Positions 1 to 6,124 of a stretch of DNA of 6,677 nt are shown one piece after another. This DNA is from Flavobacteriales bacterium UBA720 (GTDB lineage: Bacteria > Bacteroidota > Bacteroidia > Flavobacteriales > Weeksellaceae). Made by a program: the position numbers and the translations under genes. The first letter of the stretch is position 1, and each line of letters starts with the position of its first letter. The stretch lies in contig DBLQ01000057.1 in assembly GCA_002297505.1 (NCBI GenBank), forward strand, positions 1 through 6,677, read 5' to 3'. Under the pieces are notes generated by a model, which saw only the letters and a list, made by a program, of their open reading frames with translations, made no database searches and was not told the DNA's origin.

Positions 1-1118
1 TGCACACCTTTGATGATTTCAGGATTGTCTGCTACAAAGCCTCTGGAACCGTTCAGCCCTTGCTCTTCACTTCCCCAAAATCCGATGACAATGGTGCGTT
101 TTGGATTGGGATAATATTTTTTGAGGATTCTCATCGTCTCCAGCATGGTCAGCGTTCCTGTTCCGTTGTCCGTCGCACCTTGCGCGCCGTCCCAGGAATC
201 GAGGTGAGCGGAAAGAATCACATATTCGTTCGGTTTTTCTGAACCTTTTATCATCCCAATGGTGTTAAAGGATATGGCTTCCGGCAACACTTTGGATTTT
301 GCATCCACTTTGATTCGTGGTTTCGCACCCTTTTCCGCCATTCTGTAGAGCATGCCGTAATCTTCCGAATCGATATCGAACATTGGAATGGATTTGGTCT
401 TCGCGCCGAAAATACGATTGGTACTGTGGATTCCGGTCCAGTTGGAAATGGCAATTCCCGCAGCGCCTGCTTTTTCCAAAGCTTCCGGCAAGGTATTGTT
501 ATCATATCCAATTGTTTTGATATAATCCGCAAAATCCTTTCTGGCCTGTTCTTTTTCAGCTTTCAGTTTCTCGTATAATTCTGGGGTTGCAAACTCTTTG
601 ATTTGCTCATCAGAACGACCAATTTTCTGATATTGCGCCATCAAAACAATCTTACCTTTTGCCGAGGGTAACCATTGGTCGAATTCGGCTTTGGAAGAGA
701 CCTTTGGAAGAATCACGACTTCTGCTTCCACGGGCTTTTTAGTCGCCGGACTCCACGCCAATTGCGTTGCAGAAAGGGTTTTGGTTCTAGGATAGACCAT
801 ATCCACGTGTGTCGTTCCGCGCTGCCAGCCTTTCCAGGTTCCGAATTGCTGCAGATTCGCATCAATGCCCCAGGATTTCAGTTTATCGGCGGTGTAATTG
901 TTGGCCGCCAGCATTTCGGGTGTTCCGACAAGACGCGGTCCGATGCCGTCTAAAAGTTCATAAGCCATATTTTCCAATTGGGAATGATCATTGGCTTCGT
1001 TGACAAAACTCTGAACTATGGGGTTAAGCTTTTCTTCGGATTTGGTTTGCGCGTTGACAAGAGTGATTTGGGCTGCAAAGAAAACAGCAGACATTGCAAA
1101 AAATGAGTTTCTCTTCAT
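1..1118 (-). CDS. Secreted M28 family metallopeptidase (carboxypeptidase Q-like), 3' end cut off by window
   Basis: Zinc-dependent exopeptidase of family M28, probably cleaving short peptides outside the cytoplasm. The frame is open from ATG at 1118 to the window edge: 372 codons of an expected roughly 500. Residues 1-23 form a signal peptide (MKR, then a hydrophobic stretch ending Val-Asn-Ala before Gln24). A GIGPRLVGTPE segment follows, typical of the start of the mature enzyme. Around residues 130-260 is a PA-type insert (GKIVLM near 155, AGAAGIAI near 217) carrying a charged helix. The catalytic part begins near 295: HLD with zinc ligand His305, TDN with bridging Asp317, and SEEQG with catalytic Glu351 and zinc ligand Glu352. 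The remaining Asp and His ligands should lie beyond position 1. The HLDSWDGAQGA context resembles carboxypeptidase Q (PGCP) more than Aeromonas-type aminopeptidases. It has its own promoter candidate, and a 353-base gap separates it from the SDR gene. The family call is firm; the substrate is inferred. Confidence 0.93.
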   Translation of the reverse strand, partial: MKRNSFFAMSAVFFAAQITLVNAQTKSEEKLNPIVQSFVNEANDHSQLENMAYELLDGIGPRLVGTPEMLAANNYTADKLKSWGIDANLQQFGTWKGWQRGTTHVDMVYPRTKTLSATQLAWSPATKKPVEAEVVILPKVSSKAEFDQWLPSAKGKIVLMAQYQKIGRSDEQIKEFATPELYEKLKAEKEQARKDFADYIKTIGYDNNTLPEALEKAGAAGIAISNWTGIHSTNRIFGAKTKSIPMFDIDSEDYGMLYRMAEKGAKPRIKVDAKSKVLPEAISFNTIGMIKGSEKPNEYVILSAHLDSWDGAQGATDNGTGTLTMLETMRILKKYYPNPKRTIVIGFWGSEEQGLNGSRGFVADNPEIIKGV

Positions 1119-1138
1119 TATCTTTTATTTGATTCCGA

Positions 1139-1170
1139 TAAAGATAGGGATAAGTGGATTTAATCGCAAA
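1139..1170 (-). promoter_or_regulatory. Candidate Bacteroidetes-type promoter of the M28 peptidase gene
   Basis: On the minus strand a TTTG (-33 box, 1170-1167) is followed after 20 bases by TATCTTTA (1146-1139). This matches seven of eight positions of the Bacteroidetes -7 consensus TAnnTTTG, at the usual spacing. The ATG lies about 20 bases further down, and no Shine-Dalgarno site is visible, as expected for this group. The final base deviates from consensus, so this is a candidate only. Confidence 0.45.
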
Positions 1171-1362
1171 GGATGATGAAGAAAGAATTTTTTTTAGAAG
1201 GCAAAGAAGCAATGAATTGATTTGCTAAGCTGACCGTAAATTCTTTTTGTTTGATTCGGATGGTAACATTATAGATAAAGGAATGAATAATGTAAGCATT
1301 CTTAAATTTGAAATCCTTGCATTCCGCTCAGGTTGCTATTTTTAATATTGATGGCGGACGTT

Positions 1363-1388
1363 GTCAGGCTGAGCAGAGTCGAAGCCCT
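1363..1388. repeat. Short dispersed intergenic repeat of the GGCTGAGC..AGTCGAAGCC type
   Basis: The 26 bases run GTCAGGCTGAGC, then AGAGTCGAAGCCCT. The outer GGCT and AGCC are complementary and enclose a TGAGC..GTCGA core. I recognise this from memory as a widespread short intergenic repeat whose outer arms vary in a compensating way between copies. Only one copy is in the window, so its repeated nature cannot be shown here. Confidence 0.5.
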
Positions 1389-1413
1389 AGTGGAATTGAA
1401 CTTAATAACAGAC

Positions 1414-1449
1414 AAAACCCTTCCAAAGTTTTGATACTCTGAAAGGGTT
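1414..1449 (-). terminator. Rho-independent terminator of the SDR gene
   Basis: Transcribed from the minus strand, AACCCTTTCAGAGT (1449-1436) pairs with ACTTTGGAAGGGTT (1429-1416). This gives a 14-bp stem with two G-U wobbles and a six-base loop, and the stem runs into a short T tract (four T, 1417-1414). It starts 23 bases after the SDR stop codon. On the plus strand the same two positions would be A-C mismatches, so the hairpin fits the minus-strand transcript better. The sequence also resembles AACCCTTCCAAAG inverted repeats seen between flavobacterial genes. Confidence 0.65.
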
Positions 1450-1471
1450 CATTATGGAGAATTACTTGATT

Positions 1472-2197
1472 CTATGGATTGGTCGAGAAAATAGATGCGT
1501 TGGCAATCATTGCTCTGCGGTTCATTTTCAGGATGTCTCTCACCCATTCGGCGAAATCTTCCGGTTGAAGAACCTTGTCAGGATTACCGTCTGTGAGACC
1601 GCCATTGATGCTCATATCGGAGGCAATGGTGCTCGGCGTCAAAGTGATGACGCGGATATTCTGCTTTCTCCATTCTGCCATCATCGACTGGGATAGGGAA
1701 ACGACCGCTGCTTTGGACGCTGCGTAAGCCGACATATTCGGTCCGCCTTTCAACCCTGCTGTGGAAGCGACATTGATGACATCGCCCTCACCTCTTTCTT
1801 TCAGAAACGGATAAACCGCTTTGGCCGTATAATAAACCCCGAAAAGGTTGGTTTTGATGACCTGTTCCCATACATCAGAAGGCATTTCCTCGATACTTCC
1901 GAAGTCTCCGATTCCGGCATTGTTCACCAAGATATCGATTCCCCCCAGCTCATTCGCCAGGTTTTCAATTCCTGCTTTGACTTCCAACTCGTTATCGACA
2001 CTGAAAACGGCATAAGCCACTTTCACGCCGGTTTGTCGCAGTTCGTTAACTGCTATTTTAAGATAATTTTCGTTTCTTCCTGTGATGCCCACATTCACAC
2101 CTTCGCTGGCAAGGATTTGAGCTACCGCTTTTCCAAGTCCTCTGCCGCCACCGGTGATGATGGCATTTTTACCTTTTAAATTCATAATCTGTTTCAT
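1472..2197 (-). CDS. SDR family NAD(P)-dependent oxidoreductase (3-ketoacyl-ACP reductase-like)
   Basis: Classical short-chain dehydrogenase/reductase of 241 residues, normal for the family and cytosolic. The Rossmann fold starts with TGGGRGLG (residues 15-22). TGR at 39-41 ends the second strand, and Arg41 there suggests a preference for NADPH over NADH. NNAG lies at 92-95. The catalytic tetrad is Asn117, Ser145, Tyr158 (YAASK) and Lys162. Overall it resembles FabG and similar carbonyl reductases, but no neighbour belongs to fatty-acid synthesis, so a stand-alone carbonyl or ketone reductase is as likely as a true FabG; the substrate is not predictable. ATG codons at 2197 and 2185 are both possible. 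The second gives the family-typical MNLKGKN beginning and a more comfortable leader below the TAGATTTG box, so it may be the real start. A hairpin terminator follows the stop, so the gene is probably monocistronic. Confidence 0.93.
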   Translation of the reverse strand: MKQIMNLKGKNAIITGGGRGLGKAVAQILASEGVNVGITGRNENYLKIAVNELRQTGVKVAYAVFSVDNELEVKAGIENLANELGGIDILVNNAGIGDFGSIEEMPSDVWEQVIKTNLFGVYYTAKAVYPFLKERGEGDVINVASTAGLKGGPNMSAYAASKAAVVSLSQSMMAEWRKQNIRVITLTPSTIASDMSINGGLTDGNPDKVLQPEDFAEWVRDILKMNRRAMIANASIFSTNP

Positions 2198-2211
2198 TCA
2201 GTTTCGAGGTG

Positions 2212-2219
2212 CAAATCTA
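2212..2219 (-). promoter_or_regulatory. Candidate -7 promoter box of the SDR gene
   Basis: TAGATTTG on the minus strand is an exact match to the Bacteroidetes -7 consensus TAnnTTTG. It ends 14 bases before the ATG at 2197 and 26 before that at 2185. The -33 position holds only a weak TTTC (2244-2241), so the promoter is plausible but not strong by sequence. Confidence 0.4.
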
Positions 2220-2294
2220 CCAAACACACGTTTAAAAACAGAAAAAATCGGTATGATATAATGCACGTTGATGATTGAGGAATTCGATTGGAAA

Positions 2295-2308
2295 TGTGAT
2301 TAATCACA
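2295..2308. promoter_or_regulatory. Perfect 14-base palindrome, possible operator
   Basis: TGTGATTAATCACA is a perfect palindrome with TGTGA/TCACA half sites spaced by four bases. CRP-family regulators bind TGTGA/TCACA with six bases between, so the half sites match but the spacing is two bases short. It lies about 98 bases upstream of the first SDR ATG and downstream of the phosphodiesterase terminator, so the SDR gene is the natural target if it is an operator. A chance or repeat-derived origin is possible. Confidence 0.35.
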
Positions 2309-2337
2309 AAGGCACAATTTGAATCAATTATAAACAT

Positions 2338-2368
2338 AAAAAAGTCGCAAAGAAAAACTTGGCGACTT
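2338..2368 (-). terminator. Rho-independent terminator of the glycerophosphodiester phosphodiesterase gene
   Basis: On the minus strand AAGTCGC (2368-2362) pairs with GCGACTT (2348-2342) around a 13-base loop. The stem runs into a six-T tract (2343-2338). It begins 36 bases after the stop codon at 2404. This is a standard intrinsic terminator and implies that the SDR gene downstream is transcribed separately. Confidence 0.75.
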
Positions 2369-2403
2369 AGTAAGATTTGAATTGTAATATTTTTTTACTA
2401 AAA

Positions 2404-3150
2404 CTATTGGCCTTTCAACTGATCCGGAATATTGGTAGTGATCCATTGGATACCTTGATTTTTAAGTTCTTCATAAACTTTAAGGTCATTCACCGTCCAG
2501 GCGTTGGTGATCAATCCCAAGGAATTGGCCTCTGAAATCCAGGTCGGATTTTTCTCGAAAACGCTGTAATGATAATCCAATCCGTCCAAACCTTCAGCTT
2601 TGATTTGCTGTGGCGAAAGGTTGCCTTCCAGATACTGGACTTTGGCAGACGGATTCTGTTTCTTGATTTCTTTGCAAATATTGAGGCTGAACGAGATGTA
2701 ATCGCTCTGGCTGTCCAGTCCGAGTTCTTTGACGGTGTTCAGAACTTTATTTACCATCTCGTTTTCCCGCTCTTTGGATTTGGTAGGTTTGATCTCTATA
2801 ATCAACCGGACGGAAGCGTCTTTTTTGCCCTGTTTCAGATAATCTTTGAAAGTAGGAAGTTTTTCTCCGTTGGATAATTTCAGTTTTCTCAAATCAGAAA
2901 AATTAGTCTCTGAGATTTCCATAGTCCCGTGATGCTCATCGTGGTTGATGACCAGTTGGCCGTCTTTGGCCATATGGATGTCGAATTCCGAACCGTAGAC
3001 TTTCAGTTTCTGAGCGTTTTCTAAAGATTTGATCGAGTTTTCCGAAGTTTTCGGATCGGTATTCCAGTAACCGCGGTGGGCGATGATCTGGGTTTGAGCG
3101 TTGATGAACATGGTGGTGGCGAGGGATAAAATGCAAAATACTTTCTTCAT
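2404..3150 (-). CDS. Exported glycerophosphodiester phosphodiesterase (GDPD family)
   Basis: Hydrolyses glycerophosphodiesters such as glycerophosphocholine to glycerol-3-phosphate and an alcohol; probably periplasmic. ATG at 3150 gives 248 residues. A further in-frame start upstream is only GTG (3165) and adds five residues ahead of an already complete signal peptide, so I prefer the ATG. Residues 1-18 are the signal peptide (MKKVFCILSL.., ending Ile-Asn-Ala before Gln19); its cysteine is not in a lipobox. Numbered from this ATG, the GDPD barrel shows AHRG with catalytic His25 and Arg26, EN at 37-38, metal ligands Glu55 and Asp57 (SEFDIHM), catalytic His70 (NHDE), the third acidic ligand Glu119 with Lys121 (IEIKP), and the late NAWTVN segment. 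All key residues are present, and the length fits the short bacterial GDPD type. There is no glycerol-3-phosphate transporter or kinase gene nearby. It is divergent from ligA across 87 bases and has its own terminator. The exact substrate is unknown. Confidence 0.95.
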   Translation of the reverse strand: MKKVFCILSLATTMFINAQTQIIAHRGYWNTDPKTSENSIKSLENAQKLKVYGSEFDIHMAKDGQLVINHDEHHGTMEISETNFSDLRKLKLSNGEKLPTFKDYLKQGKKDASVRLIIEIKPTKSKERENEMVNKVLNTVKELGLDSQSDYISFSLNICKEIKKQNPSAKVQYLEGNLSPQQIKAEGLDGLDYHYSVFEKNPTWISEANSLGLITNAWTVNDLKVYEELKNQGIQWITTNIPDQLKGQ

Positions 3151-3211
3151 TGTTTTAAATTTCACTGGCCAAATTACTCATTTTATTTTCAGTCTTTCTC
3201 CTTGTTTTAGT

Positions 3212-3219
3212 TATTTTTG
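3212..3219 (+). promoter_or_regulatory. Candidate -7 promoter box of ligA
   Basis: TATTTTTG matches the Bacteroidetes -7 consensus TAnnTTTG exactly and ends 18 bases before the ligA ATG. The -33 region about 21 bases upstream is only TTTC. The box sits in the 87-base gap shared with the divergent phosphodiesterase gene, whose own box is not clear (a one-base-short TAATTTG at 3176-3170). Confidence 0.5.
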
Positions 3220-3237
3220 CGTTAAATATTTCCCACA

Positions 3238-5241
3238 ATGTCCGGCAACATTCAGCAAAAAATAGAATCCCTGAGAGAAGAACTGCATCAGCACAACTAC
3301 AATTATTATGTGCTTGATAACAACACAATTTCTGATTTTGAGTTCGATGAAAAACTGAAAGAACTTCAGGAACTGGAAGCGGCGCACCCCGAATTTTTCG
3401 ATGCCAACTCTCCCACATTGCGTGTTGGCGGCGGCATCACGAAGAATTTCCCGACGGTTCAGCATCAGTACAGAATGTATTCTCTAGACAATTCCTACGA
3501 TTTTGATGACCTTGAGGACTGGGAAAAACGGATCATCAAAACCATTGATGAACCTGTAGAATTTGTCGCAGAGCTGAAGTACGATGGAGCTTCAATCTCA
3601 ATACTTTACGAAAACGGAAAACTGTCTCAGGCGGTGACGCGTGGCGACGGTTTTCAGGGCGATGAAATTACCAATAATGTGAGAACGATTTCGGATATTC
3701 CTCTCACGCTGAAAGGTGATTTTCCCGAACGGTTTTTTATCCGGGGCGAAATTTATCTAACAAGAAAAAACTTCGATAAAATCAATAAAATCCGTGAGGA
3801 AGAAGGCCTGGATCTGTTTATGAATCCAAGAAACACGGCCAGCGGAAGTCTGAAAATGCAGGATTCGGCTGAAGTCAGAAAACGTGGACTCTCCGCGGTT
3901 CTGTACCAATATATTTCCAATGAATTTCCGGCAGATACCCATTGGGACATCCTAGCCAAAGCCAAAAACTGGGGATTCCGGGTCTCCGAAGACCAGGCGA
4001 AATTGTGCAAAACCCTGAACGAAGTCAAAGAATTTATCACTTTCTGGGACACGGCAAGACATAAACTACCTTTTGAAATTGACGGCATTGTTTTGAAAGT
4101 CAATTCATTGAAACAACAAAGACGACTCGGCTTCACCGCCAAGTCGCCACGTTGGGCAATGGCTTACAAATTCAAAGCTGAGAAAGTGGAAACCGAATTG
4201 CAAAGCGTTTCGTACCAGGTCGGAAGAACTGGTGCCATCACGCCTGTTGCGAATCTGAAGCCTGTTCTGCTGGCTGGAACAACAGTAAAGCGCGCGTCTC
4301 TTCACAACGAAGACATTATCAAAAAACTGGATTTGCACGAGCACGATTTTGTGTATGTAGAAAAAGGCGGCGAAATTATCCCCAAGATTGTTGGAGTGAA
4401 TACGGAGAAAAGAACGCTCCTGCAAACCCCAATCGAATACATCAAGAATTGTCCTGAATGTGGTACCGAACTGGTAAAAATCGAAGATCAGGCAATTCAT
4501 TTTTGTCCAAATGATTTGCATTGCCCGCCACAAGTGGTGGGAAGGATGATCCATTATGTTTCCAGAAAAGCCCTGAACATCGAGAATCTTGGTGGCGAAA
4601 CTATCGAACAACTTTACCGTGAAAAATTGATTGAAAATCCAGCTGATTTTTATACTTTGAAAAAAGAACAACTGCTTCCACTCGAAAGAATGGCAGAAAA
4701 ATCGGCGCAGAATATTTTGGACGGGATTGAAAAATCCAAAGAAGTTCCGTTTGAAAAAGTGCTATTCGGCATTGGCATTAAGCACGTTGGAGAAACGGTG
4801 GCGAAGAAATTGGTCAAGAATTTTTCCACAATTGATGATCTGAAAAAGGCGACGTTGGAAGAACTCTGCCAGGTAGAAGATATCGGGATGAAAATCGCGG
4901 TCAGAATCACGGAATTTTTCCAGAATTCTGAAAACATTCTGATGATTGAACGTTTGAAATCTTACGGCGTTCAGTTGGAAAAAGGCGAAAACACGAATGA
5001 AGTGTTGTCCAATGTTTTGGAAGGAAAAACATTCCTTTTCACCGGAAAGCTGTCACTTTTCACCCGAGAACAAGCGGAAGAAATGGTGGAAAAACACAAC
5101 GGAAAAAATATTTCTGCCGTCTCCAAAAACCTTAATTATCTGGTGGTAGGTGAAAAAGCCGGAAGCAAACTAAAAAAAGCTCAGGACATCGGAACGATTA
5201 CGATTCTGGATGAGCAGCAGTTTTTGGATTTGATTGGATGA
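3238..5241 (+). CDS. ligA: NAD-dependent DNA ligase LigA
   Basis: Seals nicks in replication and repair using NAD+, releasing NMN; essential and cytosolic. At 667 residues it is the usual full length (E. coli 671). Domains in order are: Ia NAD/NMN-binding region (1-70, with NYNYY at 20-24 and SDFEFD at 32-37); adenylation domain with the AMP-accepting lysine in KYDG (Lys114), RGDG at 135-138, RGEIY at 169-173, NPRNTASGSL at 197-205 and DGIVLKV at 282-288; OB fold with VGRTGAITPVA at 328-338; zinc finger with Cys405, Cys408, Cys423 and Cys429; helix-hairpin-helix region about 490-560, including GIKHVGE; and C-terminal BRCT domain about 592-667. No key residue is missing. The position of the NAD-contacting Tyr in SDxEYD is Phe36 here. 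The ATG at 3238 gives the family-typical amino terminus just below the promoter box. It is convergent with the DUF1349 gene and shares a hairpin with it. Long open frames on the opposite strand are shadows of this gene. Confidence 0.99.
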   Translation: MSGNIQQKIESLREELHQHNYNYYVLDNNTISDFEFDEKLKELQELEAAHPEFFDANSPTLRVGGGITKNFPTVQHQYRMYSLDNSYDFDDLEDWEKRIIKTIDEPVEFVAELKYDGASISILYENGKLSQAVTRGDGFQGDEITNNVRTISDIPLTLKGDFPERFFIRGEIYLTRKNFDKINKIREEEGLDLFMNPRNTASGSLKMQDSAEVRKRGLSAVLYQYISNEFPADTHWDILAKAKNWGFRVSEDQAKLCKTLNEVKEFITFWDTARHKLPFEIDGIVLKVNSLKQQRRLGFTAKSPRWAMAYKFKAEKVETELQSVSYQVGRTGAITPVANLKPVLLAGTTVKRASLHNEDIIKKLDLHEHDFVYVEKGGEIIPKIVGVNTEKRTLLQTPIEYIKNCPECGTELVKIEDQAIHFCPNDLHCPPQVVGRMIHYVSRKALNIENLGGETIEQLYREKLIENPADFYTLKKEQLLPLERMAEKSAQNILDGIEKSKEVPFEKVLFGIGIKHVGETVAKKLVKNFSTIDDLKKATLEELCQVEDIGMKIAVRITEFFQNSENILMIERLKSYGVQLEKGENTNEVLSNVLEGKTFLFTGKLSLFTREQAEEMVEKHNGKNISAVSKNLNYLVVGEKAGSKLKKAQDIGTITILDEQQFLDLIG

Positions 5242-5280
5242 TTTAAGTTGGAGGGTTTGAGTGTAAGAGCGTTTGAGAGA

Positions 5281-5313
5281 AAACCTCACAGGTTTTTTAA
5301 ACCTGTGAAGTTT
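5281..5313. terminator. Bidirectional terminator hairpin between ligA and the DUF1349 gene
   Basis: AAACCTCACAGGTTT (5281-5295) and AAACCTGTGAAGTTT (5299-5313) form a 15-bp stem around a three-T loop, with one imperfect pair at 5285/5309. On the plus strand that pair is C-A; on the minus strand it is a G-U wobble, so the stem is unbroken for the DUF1349 transcript. It lies 40 bases past the ligA stop and 29 past the DUF1349 stop. A short T-rich stretch follows the stem on both strands. The sequence resembles the AACCTCACAGGTTT inverted repeats common between flavobacterial genes, so it may be a repeat used as a terminator. Confidence 0.7.
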
Positions 5314-5341
5314 GGATTGAAGCTATTTCATCATTAAATAA

Positions 5342-5992
5342 TTATTGATTCTTCTTCAGCCATTCCAGCCGACGCTGATCCGGCAGATGCTTCACCGAGA
5401 AGTTTTCAAACGTCGCTTTGAAACCATTACCGTCCGGGCTGGCCGCCATAAACCCGACCTGAACCGGCGTGTTGTCCTGCAGATAAGCGTTGCGCATCAT
5501 CACATAATCTTTGTCATCAAAGGAATAAAAAATCTCAACAGCATCTAACCTTCTGACAGCTTTGATCCATACAAAAGGTGGTGTTTTCTCCAGGACGATG
5601 ACGCTCCAGTCGCTGGTTTTGTGTGTCACAACGGTGCTTAGATTGAATTTCCCATCCACGAACTCTACTCCGGCTTTGATGTAATTCTGTTCATCGATTC
5701 TCAGCATCAATCCCATTTGGTCAAATCTCGCTTTGTAATCGCCGGTGATTTTGACTTTGGTTTCGAATTCTCCACCGTAAGTTGAATAATAGAAAGGCGC
5801 ATCATCGACCGTGAAACCGTAATGCGAGATGCGCCAGTAATCGCTCTGCGGCGTGACGGTCATTGTGAGTTTCTTGTCTCTGATTTCCCATTGCGACGGC
5901 TCGTTGAACCAAGTCATTTTTTCCAGGGATTGTGCATTGAACACTTGGAAAAGTACGGCGATGAGTACAGAAGCTGTAATGCGTTTTTTCAT
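5342..5992 (-). CDS. Exported DUF1349 domain protein
   Basis: Protein of unknown biochemical function with a DUF1349 fold (a concanavalin-like beta sandwich), presumably sent to the periplasm or outer surface. ATG at 5992 gives 216 residues. The longer in-frame start (6022) is GTG and would put ten residues ahead of the signal peptide, so it is rejected. Residues 1-20 are the signal peptide (MKKRITASVL.., ending Phe-Asn-Ala before Gln21). The DUF1349 signature is clear, numbered from the ATG: SDYWRISHYGF at 50-60, the MGLMLRIDEQNYIKAGVEFVDG block at about 93-114, a TSDWSV segment near 126-131, FYSFDDKDY near 155-163, and VGFMAASPDGNGF near 179-191. Members occur alone or as modules in carbohydrate-related proteins. 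A sugar-binding role is therefore possible, but nothing here proves it. It has a terminator hairpin downstream. Upstream, after the nested repeat, is the acetyltransferase gene on the same strand; no clear promoter was found, so co-transcription is possible. Confidence 0.9.
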   Translation of the reverse strand: MKKRITASVLIAVLFQVFNAQSLEKMTWFNEPSQWEIRDKKLTMTVTPQSDYWRISHYGFTVDDAPFYYSTYGGEFETKVKITGDYKARFDQMGLMLRIDEQNYIKAGVEFVDGKFNLSTVVTHKTSDWSVIVLEKTPPFVWIKAVRRLDAVEIFYSFDDKDYVMMRNAYLQDNTPVQVGFMAASPDGNGFKATFENFSVKHLPDQRRLEWLKKNQ

Positions 5993-6008
5993 AATAGTAA
6001 AAATTGAA

Positions 6009-6116
6009 ACCACAAAAGACACAAAAGAACGTTCAGCTGGTTATCAGTCCGGATGATAAAGAAAATAATATCAACTTAAAGTATTCCTGAACGCTGCCTT
6101 TTATGCCTTTTGTGGT
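6009..6116. repeat. Nested inverted repeat, 108 bases, in the gap upstream of the DUF1349 gene
   Basis: The outer arms are 6009-6036 (begins ACCACAAAAG, ends CGTTCAG) and 6087-6116 (begins CTGAACG, ends CTTTTGTGGT). They are complementary at about 24 of 28 positions, with a two-base gap. Between them, TTATCA-g-TCCGGATGATAA (6041-6059) is a perfect 18-base palindrome apart from one extra G. The outer arms resemble ACCACAAAAGGCACAAAAG-type repeats found between flavobacterial genes. The element fills most of the 132-base gap, its left arm starting 17 bases before the DUF1349 ATG and its right arm ending 9 bases past the acetyltransferase stop. Confidence 0.65.
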
Positions 6117-6124
6117 CTTTATAA

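Larger units (their letters stand above)
1119..1471. other. Gene-free intergenic region between the SDR gene and the M28 peptidase gene
   Basis: This 353-base gap has no credible coding sequence. Short open frames here are low-complexity or continue antisense to neighbouring genes. Reading from the left it holds the promoter candidate of the M28 gene (1139-1170), an AT-rich stretch with no recognisable structure (about 1175-1360), a copy of a GGCTGAGC..GTCGAAGCC type dispersed repeat (1363-1388), and the terminator hairpin of the SDR gene (1414-1449). Confidence 0.7.

Noticed and set aside
60..1003. Plus-strand open frames across the first kilobase
   Set aside because: They lie antisense to the M28 peptidase frame, which is open over its whole length and carries all expected motifs; none resembles a known protein.
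3151..3165. Longer start of the phosphodiesterase gene at 3165
   Set aside because: The codon is GTG, and the extension only adds five residues in front of a complete signal peptide that starts with ATG at 3150.
1472..3165. SDR and phosphodiesterase genes as an operon
   Set aside because: A clear intrinsic terminator at 2338-2368 and a 206-base gap with its own -7 box separate them.
4105..4671. 188-codon open frame on the minus strand inside ligA, with other minus-strand frames at 3753-4142 and 4650-4937
   Set aside because: They are antisense to a fully convincing ligA, have no recognisable domain, and have compositions typical of shadow translations (rich in Phe, Ser, Cys and Trp).
5993..6022. 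Longer start of the DUF1349 gene at 6022
   Set aside because: The codon is GTG, the extra ten residues would precede a normal Met-Lys-Lys-Arg signal peptide start, and the extension runs into the inverted repeat.
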